Assembly (NCBI GenBank): GCA_036389255.1
Contig: DASVQI010000029.1
Location: 62,001-126,000, forward strand
Length of the DNA stretch: 64,000 bases
From: JACVRN01 sp036389255
GTDB taxonomy: Bacteria; Acidobacteriota; Blastocatellia; Pyrinomonadales; Pyrinomonadaceae
Direction: 5' to 3'
Part shown: in pieces, positions 51,115 to 58,640 of the stretch
Layout: each line of letters starts with the position of its first letter
Position numbering within the stretch: the first letter of the stretch is position 1
Program-made: the position numbers and the translations under genes
Notes under the pieces: generated by a model
Database searches by the model: none
What the model was told of the DNA's origin: nothing
The model's input: the letters and a program-made list of their open reading frames with translations, nothing else

Positions 51115-52216
51115 AAAATTCCACGTACTGAGGAATGACCAAATCCGTGCTGTAGCGAGAGACGGCTGACTCTCGCGCTCGTCGTCCCATCTCGCGTCTT
51201 AATCGCTCGTCCTTCAAAAGCATAGCCGCGTCGTCGCTCATCTTATCCACATCGCCCGCTTCGCTCAAACAACCCGTCTCGCCGTCGTCTATGACTTCGG
51301 GGATGCCGCCCACGCGAGAAGCTATAACGGGAACCTCGCAGGCCATCGCCTCAAGCGCCGCGAGGCCGAACGATTCCTGCTCCGATGGCAGCAGCAGCAC
51401 GTCCGCGACCGAGAGGTAATCTATAATCTTCGGCTGCTTGCCGACGAACGAGCAGTGCTCTGAGACTTGAAGGCAACGGGCGCGGTGCTCTACGTTGACG
51501 CGCTCCGGCCCGTCTCCGACCATCACGAGGCGCGCTCGCACGCCCTGCTTGCGAACGCGGGCCAGAATCTCCACGCAGTCAACGGGGCGCTTGACGGGGC
51601 GAAAGTTAGAGACGTGCGTGAGAAGCGGTTCTCCGCCGGGCGAAAGCTGCGCCCGCAATTCCCTGTCGGGCCGTCGCTGGTAGTCCGAGCCGCAGATGAA
51701 GTTCGGTATGACCTCTATGCGGTCGAACTGGAAAGTCTCTATAGTCTCGCGCTTCAGGTAATGAGAGATGGCTGTCACGCCGTCCGACTGCGCTATGCCG
51801 TAGCGGGTAATCGGCAGGTAAGAACGGTCTGCGCCTACGAGCGTGATGTCCGTGCCGTGCAGGGTAGTTATCACCGGCAGCCGCCGCGCAGGCTTCAGAG
51901 ATTCTCTGGCGAGTATGGCGCTGATGGAATGCGGTATGGCGTAGTGAACGTGAAGCAGGTCGAGCTTCTCGTGTTCCGCCACGGTGGCCATCTTGGTTGC
52001 GAGCGCCAGCGTGTACGGCTGATGCTCGAAGAGCGGGTAAGACATCATCTCGACTTCGTGAAAGCGCACGCGCTCGTTCAGCTCCGTCAGCCGCGTAGGC
52101 AGCGAGGAGCTTATGAAATGAACCGTGTGGCCGCGCGCCGCAAGCTCCTTGCCAAGCTCCGAGCCGACTATGCCGCTCCCGCCGTACGTAGGATAAACAG
52201 TGATGCCTATGTTCAT
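51092..52216 (-). CDS. bshA: N-acetyl-alpha-D-glucosaminyl L-malate synthase (bacillithiol step 1)
   Basis: Glycosyltransferase of the GT4 class, 374 residues. The beginning MNIGITVYPTYGGSGIVGSE is characteristic of BshA (GGSGIV loop), with HYAIPHSISA and the GT4 C-terminal motif ESFGLAALEAMACEVPV. BshA joins UDP-GlcNAc to L-malate; the second-step deacetylase is encoded at 56297-57043, so the organism probably makes bacillithiol, a low-molecular-weight thiol. The ATG at 52214-52216 follows directly after a family A palindrome, with no clear Shine-Dalgarno. Confidence 0.93.
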   Translation of the reverse strand: MNIGITVYPTYGGSGIVGSELGKELAARGHTVHFISSSLPTRLTELNERVRFHEVEMMSYPLFEHQPYTLALATKMATVAEHEKLDLLHVHYAIPHSISAILARESLKPARRLPVITTLHGTDITLVGADRSYLPITRYGIAQSDGVTAISHYLKRETIETFQFDRIEVIPNFICGSDYQRRPDRELRAQLSPGGEPLLTHVSNFRPVKRPVDCVEILARVRKQGVRARLVMVGDGPERVNVEHRARCLQVSEHCSFVGKQPKIIDYLSVADVLLLPSEQESFGLAALEAMACEVPVIASRVGGIPEVIDDGETGCLSEAGDVDKMSDDAAMLLKDERLRREMGRRARESAVSRYSTDLVIPQYVEFYERILAG

Positions 52217-52221
52217 AAAGA

Positions 52222-52290
52222 CAGTTTTGAGTTCTCAGTTTTCAGTAAGAAGAGCGACTTGCCCTTTGATGAAAACTGAAAACCGGAAGT
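52222..52290. repeat. Palindromic repeat family A copy 4
   Basis: Heptamers CAGTTTT, GAGTTCT, CAGTTTT; loop AGTAAGAAGAGCGACTTGCC; right heptamers AAAACTG, AAAACCG, GAAGTTG. It lies six bases from the bshA start codon and is more degenerate than copies 2 and 3. Confidence 0.8.
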
Positions 52291-52354
52291 TGTAGTTTAC
52301 CAGCAAGCGCGTGCAGAAGTCCTCGGAAGGCGGGGGAGGGCTTGAGTCGGAGGC

Positions 52355-52400
52355 AAAAAAAATCGAGAGGCAGATAACCCTCGCAATCATCTGCCTCTCG
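52355..52400 (-). terminator. Intrinsic terminator on the minus strand upstream of bshA
   Basis: CGAGAGGCAGAT (52364-52375) and ATCTGCCTCTCG (52389-52400) form a perfect 12-base stem. On the minus strand it is followed by an eight-base U run (52355-52362 complement). It is 140 bases before the bshA start, so it ends a short transcript made upstream, or regulates read-through into bshA. Confidence 0.75.
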
Positions 52401-52440
52401 TCCTCAACTTGTCTCACCTGTAAAGGGGGGTCAAGCAAGG
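52401..52440 (-). ncRNA. Putative 86-nt small RNA or attenuator leader (5' portion)
   Basis: A minus-strand promoter at 52447-52475 would start near 52440 and reach the terminator at 52355-52400, giving an 86-nt RNA. No coding frame fits it. The 5' part is CCCCTTGCTTGACCCCCCTT-like. Either an independent small RNA or a leader that attenuates bshA-nth-yacP transcription would fit the layout. No known family is recognised. Confidence 0.4.
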
Positions 52441-52446
52441 GGCTTC

Positions 52447-52475
52447 ATTGTAGTTTCCTGCGGGCGCTTTTGCAA
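52447..52475 (-). promoter_or_regulatory. Promoter of the short minus-strand transcript
   Basis: On the minus strand TTGCAA (52470-52475) and TACAAT (52447-52452) are exactly 17 bases apart. It may drive only the small RNA, or the bshA operon if the terminator at 52355-52400 is read through. Confidence 0.55.
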
Positions 52476-52555
52476 TACACCCTTTGGGGGATGTATAGAA
52501 GAGGTGATTTATAAAGGCTCTTCTGCATCTAAAATAGTTAGCCGGTGCTCGTGCG

Positions 52556-52584
52556 CTGCAAAGGTGAGAGAAACAGGGTATAAT
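52556..52584 (+). promoter_or_regulatory. Likely promoter of nfu
   Basis: CTGCAA (52556-52561), 17-base spacer, TATAAT (52579-52584), perfect -10. The nfu ATG is 65 bases further, preceded by GGAGG. Confidence 0.6.
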
Positions 52585-52648
52585 TGCTCTCTTTATATAA
52601 CGCTTAATATGCCGCCTGTAGGGTGGCTACCAATTTTGTGGAGGTTTT

Positions 52649-53215
52649 ATGCCGAAGATTAGTGACATACAGGAAACGCCGAATCCGAACGCTGTGAAGT
52701 TCATCTTGAAGGAGCCTGTGACGAACGGGACTGCGCGACAGTTCGCCTCCTTCGCTGAGGCCGAGAGCGACCCGCTCGCAAAGTCTCTCTTTGAAATAGG
52801 CAACGTGGTTTCGGTCTTTTACATGGACAGGATGCTGACGGTCGAGAAGACGGACGAAGAGGATTGGGACGAGTTGTTGCCGAAATTGGCCGTGCCGATT
52901 CGCGCGGCGGAATCTACTCTGTCGGCACAGCCGGGAGCAGCCGCAGCAGCAGCCGTGGGCGGCGCTATGGCAGCCGTCACGAGCGGCGACCCTAGACTCG
53001 TACGAATCAACGAGATTCTGGACGAGAAGGTGCGTCCGGCTCTGGCGGGCGACGGCGGCTGGCTTGAGGTCTTGACTCTGAAAGACCACACGCTGGCGAT
53101 ACGCTATCAGGGCGCGTGCGGCAGTTGCCCAAGCTCTCTGACGGGAACTCTGATGGCCATAGAAGGGATGCTCCGCGAAGAAGTAGACCCGGACATTGAA
53201 GTTGTAGCCGTCTAG
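52649..53215 (+). CDS. Nfu/NifU-like iron-sulfur cluster scaffold
   Basis: Protein of 188 residues from ATG 52649 with a good GGAGG site. The N-terminal Nfu_N domain (TPNPNAVKFILKEP, VVSVFYMDRMLTV) is joined by an Ala/Gly-rich linker (about 90-108) to the NifU C-terminal domain, with the cluster-binding CGSCPSS about residue 160. Nfu proteins carry a [4Fe-4S] cluster to client apoenzymes. Nearby clients are not obvious; the FeS enzymes of the ETF operon are plausible. Confidence 0.94.
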   Translation: MPKISDIQETPNPNAVKFILKEPVTNGTARQFASFAEAESDPLAKSLFEIGNVVSVFYMDRMLTVEKTDEEDWDELLPKLAVPIRAAESTLSAQPGAAAAAAVGGAMAAVTSGDPRLVRINEILDEKVRPALAGDGGWLEVLTLKDHTLAIRYQGACGSCPSSLTGTLMAIEGMLREEVDPDIEVVAV

Positions 53216-53290
53216 CTTTTTCGTGGAACTAATTTCCGTCTGAGGGGAATTAACAGAGAAAAGACGTTTGGATGAAAGTTGCTTTTGCTC

Positions 53291-53335
53291 GGATGAGGCT
53301 GGCTAAGATTTTAGCCAGCCTCATCCTTTTGTTTT
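53291..53335. terminator. Bidirectional terminator between nfu and a convergent gene
   Basis: GGATGAGGCTGGCTAA (53291-53306) and TTAGCCAGCCTCATCC (53311-53326) form a perfect 16-base stem with loop GATT, followed on the plus strand by TTTTGTTTT. It lies 75 bases after nfu and just after the stop of the minus-strand gene at 53334. Confidence 0.85.
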
Positions 53336-54113
53336 ATCCTGCGATGGTAGCCCTGTCGGCGGCGATAGCTATTCTCACATCGTTGATGAAAGATGCAGCA
53401 TCTTTATCAACCCGTGGAGCATCGGTCGCTTCGTTAAGCAGCTTTATGCTTTTATTGTCAACCAACTCGAAGCTGCCCTTATTGTTCACAGCATGATAAG
53501 CACCAGTTGTTGGAATATATTTCAGAAAGAGCAGATAACGTCCGCCGATTGCGAGCGGCTTGAAAACCCTGTCTGTCGCGGTCACGACCCGGCCTTCAAG
53601 TAAGATTTTGCCGCCCGGCCTAGTTACCGCGATGCTGCTTTGTGACTGAATGTTATTGCTGCTGTTGCCCTTCAATACTTCTTCAACCGCGAGATCGTAG
53701 TCTGTAAAAACAAACGCGCCGTTCTCAGTAAGCTGAGAAGACTTATTCGTGACCCTGCCGATTACAACGACATCTGCATTGCTTGCGAGATTTTTAAGGA
53801 AAGCCTCTGACAATGAGGGGCGTCCTCCGGGAGACAGTTCGGGTAGGGGTGGCATCACCGTGATTATCAATTCATTAGTCGTATTGTTCTCTTCTTTGTT
53901 AAGCAGGTCGAGTAACTTTCCATTGCCCTTATAATCCTTATACAGCTTACTATGTTCTTTTTGTTGAGCAGACATAACTCCCTGCTGCACCGGCGTTGCG
54001 GCTTCTGCCTTTGAGCCGGAAGCTCCCTGCCCCCGGCTACGCAATGAAGTGATAGTGACTACCCCGGCTATAGACAATGCTGAGACGAGAAAGAGCAAAC
54101 CTTTTTTTCGCAT
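53334..54113 (-). CDS. Exported protein of unknown function, 259 aa
   Basis: Protein of 259 residues with a positively charged start and a hydrophobic segment (KKGLLFLVSALSIAGVVTIT), a possible signal peptide or anchor. A Thr/Ser/Gln-rich disordered stretch follows. The remainder (about 105-255) contains NADVVVIGRVTNKSSQLTEN, VFTDYDLAVEEVLKGNSSNN and RYLLFLKYIPTTGAYHAVNN, a beta-rich pattern reminiscent of small secreted adhesins or lipoprotein-like domains. No family is recognised with confidence. It is convergent with nfu. Confidence 0.8.
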   Translation of the reverse strand: MRKKGLLFLVSALSIAGVVTITSLRSRGQGASGSKAEAATPVQQGVMSAQQKEHSKLYKDYKGNGKLLDLLNKEENNTTNELIITVMPPLPELSPGGRPSLSEAFLKNLASNADVVVIGRVTNKSSQLTENGAFVFTDYDLAVEEVLKGNSSNNIQSQSSIAVTRPGGKILLEGRVVTATDRVFKPLAIGGRYLLFLKYIPTTGAYHAVNNKGSFELVDNKSIKLLNEATDAPRVDKDAASFINDVRIAIAADRATIAG

Positions 54114-54384
54114 ATAAGCCTCCTTAGGTGGCAGAGCTTATCAATGCAAGACCATTGAGCGAGGATGGCATTGGGGAGAGCCAAATGCCAACGGAAATAG
54201 GAGCATTCTCAAGATATGAAAATAGCAATCAACGAGTTGCTATATACGCCCCTTCAACATCCCTGTCAACATAATTCTATTGGCCGATTCGGGGATTTGG
54301 AACTACTATGGCGGCGGGGCGTGTAACGTTCCGTAATAGTCCGGCGATTTCCCTTACCGAAAGTTAAAAGGAGTGGAAAAGATA
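54114..54384. other. Intergenic region upstream of the alpha-helical exported gene
   Basis: The 271 bases between two divergent genes contain AT-rich tracts and a short inverted repeat ATAGCAAT/GTTGCTAT around 54225-54250 but no convincing promoter pair or coding frame. Confidence 0.4.
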
Positions 54385-56289
54385 ATGCCTCGTGCTCTAG
54401 CTCTCTTCGTCGCTGCGCTCTGTTTCATCTCTGCGCCCGTCGTCTCTCACGCGCAGACGGAGACTTCAAAGCCCGCAGCAACGCCGTCGAAGCCCGCCGC
54501 TCGCCAGCCCGCAAAGCCTTCGCCAACGGCTTCCGCAGACCCGCTCGCGGAATCTCGCCGCTCCATGGCCATCTCGTCTGTGATTACGCTGGCGGACGAG
54601 GCTCGCGCCTTTCGTGACGGGACGCTGGCCGCGCGTGTTCAGATGCGCGCCGCAGACGCTCTCTGGGAGGCGGATAACGAGAGGGCGCGCGAGCTTTTCC
54701 GCCGCGCGTGGGACGCGGCTGAAGCGGCAGACAGCGAGGCTGCGCGGCGTGAGGAAGAAGAACGTCGCAGGCAGCAGGAATCCACAGGAACCTACGCGCT
54801 CTTTTCCGCTCCGAACCTGCGGGCGGAAGTCCTGCGGCTCTCGGCCCGGCGCGACCGCTCGCTGGGCGAAGAGTTTCTGGCAAAGCTGGACGAGGCCAGA
54901 AAGAGAGACTCCGACGCGACCGCGCCCAGAGACGATTCGGCGCTGACGCGTCCAGACCCTACGAACCCATCCCGCTCTCAGAAAGAGCGATTGCAGCTTG
55001 CGCGAAACCTTCTGTCGGACGACCTTGAGCGCGCGGTGCAGTTCGCAGACCCAGCGCTCACTACCGTCACCATGCAGGGACTATATTTTCTCTCGGCCCT
55101 CAGGCAGAAGAACGCGAAGCTCGCGGACGAGCGCTACGCCGCAATGCTTTCGCGCGCCGCGCTAGACCCTGCGTCCGACGCCAACACCGTCTCGCTTCTC
55201 TCTTCATACATCTTCACCCCCTCGCTCTTCATCACGGTCGAGCCCAAGGGCGGCGTCAACAGCAGCCGCTTCAATGACGATAGCGCGCCTGCGGACATGC
55301 CTGCGGCTCTGCGCACATCGTATCTGAACACGGCAGCGCAGATTCTGCTTAGACCCTTGCCGCAGCAGGACAACACGACTTCCGGGCGAGGCGGCCTTTA
55401 CTTCATCATAGCCCGAGTGCTCCCGCTCTTTGAGCAGTATCTACCGCAGAGGGTTCCGGCGCTGCGCGCACAGTTGGCCGCTCTGGCTCAGGACATCCCG
55501 GACGACCTTAGAGGCGGAAAGAACCAGTGGCTGACGGAAGGGCTTGTGCCTGAATCCCCAGACGCTAATGAGGATGAGAAGGACGCGCTGGACATTGCCA
55601 ACAGCGAGGCCGACCCCGCTAAGCGTGACCGCGCCTTTGCAAGAGCCGCGCTGGGCGCAGCCCGTCGCGGCGATGTGCGCGCGCGAGAGTACGCGGACAA
55701 GATTGAGGCAACGAATATACGCAAGGCTGCGCGCGCTTACGTGGACTACGAATTAATCAACTCGGCCATTAGCCGAAAGGACGCGCAGGAGGCTGCGCGG
55801 CTGGCTCGCACCGGAGAGCTGACCCGTATTCAACGCGTCTGGGCTTACACGGAAGGCGCGGGGATTCTGGCCAAGGCCAATCCCGCGCGGGCAGTCGAGC
55901 TTCTGGAAGAAGCCCTTCAGGAAGCCAACCGCATAGGAGCTTCCGACGCTGAGCATGCGCGGGCGCTCGTGGCCGTTGCGACTCGCATGTATCAGGTCAA
56001 CCCGGCGCGCGGCTGGGAGATTATGGGCGATGCTGTCAGGGCCTCTAACTCAGCCGAAGGATTCACGGGAGAGGACGGGAGAGTGACGGCGCAATTCGCC
56101 ATTCCCGACTCCGTTTCAATGTCTAGCTCAGGCGTGCCGTCCTTCGACCTCGCGGGCATCTTCGGCTCGCTTGCCCGAGACGATTTCAACCGCGCCTTAC
56201 AGCTTGCCAGAGAATTCAAGACCGAAGCGCCGCGCGCCGCCGCCACCATAGCCGTCGCGCGAGCGATTTTGGCGGAGAGACGAAGATAA
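54385..56289 (+). CDS. Exported alpha-helical repeat protein of unknown function
   Basis: Protein of 634 residues with a signal peptide (MPRALALFVAALCFISAPVV), followed by a Lys/Pro/Ala-rich linker. The bulk is helical with many charged residues, in a pattern like TPR or HAT repeats (RDGTLAARVQMRAADALWEA, AREYADKIEATNIRKAARAY, GAGILAKANPARAVELLEEA). A central beta portion around 295-360 contains SLFITVEPKGGVNSSRF. It may be a periplasmic scaffold. ATG 54385 is preferred because an upstream in-frame GTG overlaps the Shine-Dalgarno AAAAGGAG. No close relatives are recognised. Confidence 0.8.
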   Translation: MPRALALFVAALCFISAPVVSHAQTETSKPAATPSKPAARQPAKPSPTASADPLAESRRSMAISSVITLADEARAFRDGTLAARVQMRAADALWEADNERARELFRRAWDAAEAADSEAARREEEERRRQQESTGTYALFSAPNLRAEVLRLSARRDRSLGEEFLAKLDEARKRDSDATAPRDDSALTRPDPTNPSRSQKERLQLARNLLSDDLERAVQFADPALTTVTMQGLYFLSALRQKNAKLADERYAAMLSRAALDPASDANTVSLLSSYIFTPSLFITVEPKGGVNSSRFNDDSAPADMPAALRTSYLNTAAQILLRPLPQQDNTTSGRGGLYFIIARVLPLFEQYLPQRVPALRAQLAALAQDIPDDLRGGKNQWLTEGLVPESPDANEDEKDALDIANSEADPAKRDRAFARAALGAARRGDVRAREYADKIEATNIRKAARAYVDYELINSAISRKDAQEAARLARTGELTRIQRVWAYTEGAGILAKANPARAVELLEEALQEANRIGASDAEHARALVAVATRMYQVNPARGWEIMGDAVRASNSAEGFTGEDGRVTAQFAIPDSVSMSSSGVPSFDLAGIFGSLARDDFNRALQLAREFKTEAPRAAATIAVARAILAERRR

Positions 56290-56296
56290 CAGCCTA

Positions 56297-57043
56297 TTAA
56301 GAGTAAATGTTCATAGGGCGTGTCAGCAGCGCGAAGGGGTCTTCAACGTTGAGGGCTTCGCGCACGAGAAAGGCTTCGCCTGCGGCCACGCCAATCAGCG
56401 AGCCGTAGTAACGCATGCGGTACTCTATCTGCGACAGGAAGCTTTTACTGCTGATGCGCGTCTCTGGCTCCTGTGTATCTTCACGGTAGAACTGCGAGGC
56501 GTGCGCCCTGATAGCCCTCATCTTCTCTTCCACGAAATCCGAAACGTCCACTATGAATGAAGGCGGCACGTTGCGAGAGTAGACGGAGTGCGCCAGCGCT
56601 GGCACGGGCACAGCATCCAGCCCGGCTTCTTCGTCATAGCGACGCATGCTGGCGAGGCGCGCAGCCTCGCGCGCTATGCGAGCCGTGGCCGCATGGTCAG
56701 GGTGCGGGTCGTCCCAGTGCGGCGTGAAGATGACGCGCGGCTTGTGCCTGCGAATCGCTCTCACCATAGCCGTGCGGGACTCTTCCGTCAGCCAGACGTG
56801 GCCGTCCGGCTGCTCAAGATTAATCCGCACATCCAGCTTCATTATACGCGCGGCTTCGCGCGCCTCTTCCGCCCGGCCTTCAGGCGTGCCGCGCGTCCCC
56901 ATCTCGCCGCGCGTCATATCGCACACGCCCGTCCTGTAGCCCAGATGCTTTAACTTGAGAAGCGTGCCCGACACGGTCAGCTCCGCATCGTCAGGATGCG
57001 AGAAGACCGCCAGCACGTCCAACGTCACCGGCTCGTTGCTCAT
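56297..57043 (-). CDS. bshB1: Bacillithiol deacetylase BshB1 (PIG-L family)
   Basis: PIG-L-type zinc deacetylase of 248 residues. The N-terminal SHPDDAELTVSGTLLK supplies the zinc-binding HPDD, and HWDDPHPDHAATARI supplies the third metal ligand. It removes the acetyl group from GlcNAc-malate, the second bacillithiol step after BshA (51092-52216). The start ATG 57041-57043 overlaps the stop of the preceding gene as ATGA, so translation is coupled to that phosphoesterase. The C-terminal tail (PFALLTRPMNIYS) matches BshB1 rather than BshB2. Confidence 0.92.
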   Translation of the reverse strand: MSNEPVTLDVLAVFSHPDDAELTVSGTLLKLKHLGYRTGVCDMTRGEMGTRGTPEGRAEEAREAARIMKLDVRINLEQPDGHVWLTEESRTAMVRAIRRHKPRVIFTPHWDDPHPDHAATARIAREAARLASMRRYDEEAGLDAVPVPALAHSVYSRNVPPSFIVDVSDFVEEKMRAIRAHASQFYREDTQEPETRISSKSFLSQIEYRMRYYGSLIGVAAGEAFLVREALNVEDPFALLTRPMNIYS

Positions 57044-57627
57044 TGTCTGCTTTCGGCCCACGGCCTGTAAGGCTTAGGGCCGCTTTCTCCCCCCTCGTTT
57101 AGCGGTACGCGAAAGACTACGTCCTCTTTATCGCCCGTGTCATAGATGAGCGAAAGATTATTAACCGTCACCTGCTGGTTAAGCTCAAGCGTGCAGAACT
57201 TTCGCACAATCGCTGCCAGCACTCTCTGCGTCAGGTCATGATGCGCCAGCTTGATGTGCGGCACCCAGCGCGCTGGGCGATAAGAGAAATCCAGACCGCC
57301 CGCAGACTTTGTCAATTGATGCCACAGCTCGTGCTGGAAATCAGCCAACTGCGGGCTCCGCACTATGGGGATATAGAGCGACGGCTCCGGGCCAGTGAAC
57401 ACGCCAAGGCCGCAGCACTTGACGCGGAAAGGCTTGGTGTGGCGCGCAAAGACCTGCATCACGGTCTTGACCTTTTCCACGTCGTACTCGCCGCACACGT
57501 GATAAGAGATATGGGGGAAAGGAGCCCTGTATACGCCCCGTATGCCGAACTCCTTCTCTATCGCGGCCCACAGTTTCTCCACCATCCGACTACTATTATC
57601 ATCAAGAAGGGAAACGACGCCGTGCAT
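57040..57627 (-). CDS. 2H phosphoesterase superfamily protein
   Basis: Protein of 195 residues with two histidine motifs of the 2H superfamily: APFPHISYHV (HxS, about 39) and RWVPHIKLAHHD (HxK, about 122). These enzymes (RNA ligase-like, cyclic phosphodiesterases) hydrolyse or form 2'-3' or 1'-2' cyclic phosphates in RNA or ADP-ribose-type molecules. The stop codon overlaps the bshB1 start. It begins at ATG 57625-57627; the preceding 80 bases contain the family C repeat region. Confidence 0.85.
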   Translation of the reverse strand: MHGVVSLLDDNSSRMVEKLWAAIEKEFGIRGVYRAPFPHISYHVCGEYDVEKVKTVMQVFARHTKPFRVKCCGLGVFTGPEPSLYIPIVRSPQLADFQHELWHQLTKSAGGLDFSYRPARWVPHIKLAHHDLTQRVLAAIVRKFCTLELNQQVTVNNLSLIYDTGDKEDVVFRVPLNEGGESGPKPYRPWAESRQ

Positions 57628-57716
57628 CGGTTTTCAAACTCCTCCTCTCTAGAGGAATCTTTACGAGGCATATTCCTTCAGATGTGTGTATCTTAATGCA
57701 CGAGCCAAGGTCAAGA

Positions 57717-57794
57717 GTGGGGGATGGGGGATAGTAAGAAGAAAGAGAGCTTGCTTTTCTTTCACCAACCCCCAACCCCTATCCCCCCATCCCC
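57717..57794. repeat. Palindromic repeat family C copy 2
   Basis: GGGGGAT GGGGGAT left arm, loop AGTAAGAAGAAAGAGAGCTT with GCTTTTCTTTC, then heptamers AACCCCC, AACCCCT, ATCCCCC, CATCCCC. The loop resembles the family A loop (AAGAAG..GCTTGCTTTTTCT) although the arms differ completely. It lies between divergent genes. Confidence 0.85.
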
Positions 57795-57851
57795 ATTCTT
57801 CCCTTTTGCCTTCTTCTTTAGTAGCCTGTCTGCCCGGCAGGATAAAAGAAG

Positions 57852-58625
57852 ATGCGGCTGACAATTCTGGGCTCAGGCACGGCAGTTCCTCATCCTAGAC
57901 GCGCATCCAGCGCGCACTGGCTTGAGACTGCGGGCGGCTCTGTCCTGCTGGACGCTTCCGCCCCTTCGATACACCGCATGGCGGAAGAGAAGCTGGACTG
58001 GGCTGGTCTGGACGCTGTCTGGATAAGCCACTTTCATCTGGATCATGTCGGCGGGCTCGCGCCTTTTCTCTTCGGCACGAAGAACGCGCCGCAGACGCGC
58101 GAGCGCCGCAAGTCGCTCAGAATCTTCGGCCCGCACGGGCTGGAAAAGCTCTTCAGGAGTTTTGACGAGGCGAATAACTACAGGCTTCTGAGGCAGCCTT
58201 TCCCCGTGGAGTTTCAGGAGGTCGCGCCGCTTGAAGAGTTTCAGATTCTGCCGGGCATTCGAGCGGAAGCCTTTTCCACGCCGCACACGGCCGAGAGCCT
58301 CGCGCTCAAGGTCAGTGATGAAACGGGCGCTACGCTCGTTTACACGTCCGACACGGGCTACACGGAAGCGCTCGCGGGCTTTGCGCGCGGAGCAGACCTT
58401 TTCCTGATGGAGTGCTCTTTCCCGCATTCAAAGCCTGCGGGAACCCATCTGGAATTGAAGGAGGCCATGCTTCTGGCAGAGTTGTCGAAAGCGCGACGAG
58501 TTGTGCTCACGCATCTTTATCCTGAGTGGGACGACGTAGACCTTTCGGCCGAAGCGAAAAAGCTCTGGCCGGGCGAAACATTGGAAGCAACAGACGGACT
58601 CAAGATAGAAGTCGGAAAAAGTTAA
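57852..58625 (+). CDS. Metallo-beta-lactamase-fold hydrolase (RNase Z-like)
   Basis: Protein of 257 residues, cytosolic. The fold starts with MRLTILGSGTAVPHPRRASS as in RNase Z/arylsulfatase-type MBLs, then ISHFHLDHVGGLAPFLFGTK (zinc site), FSTPHTAESLALKV, YTSDTGYTEAL and LTHLYPEWDDVDL. The missing RNase Z exosite suggests a small-molecule or phosphodiester hydrolase rather than tRNA processing. It is 15 bases upstream of the exonuclease-like gene and probably co-transcribed with it. Confidence 0.9.
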   Translation: MRLTILGSGTAVPHPRRASSAHWLETAGGSVLLDASAPSIHRMAEEKLDWAGLDAVWISHFHLDHVGGLAPFLFGTKNAPQTRERRKSLRIFGPHGLEKLFRSFDEANNYRLLRQPFPVEFQEVAPLEEFQILPGIRAEAFSTPHTAESLALKVSDETGATLVYTSDTGYTEALAGFARGADLFLMECSFPHSKPAGTHLELKEAMLLAELSKARRVVLTHLYPEWDDVDLSAEAKKLWPGETLEATDGLKIEVGKS

Positions 58626-58640
58626 AAGGAAAAAGTAGAA

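Noticed and set aside
53272..53496. Plus-strand frame (74 codons) over the terminator and the minus-strand exported gene
   Set aside because: It runs through a perfect hairpin terminator and overlaps a better supported gene.
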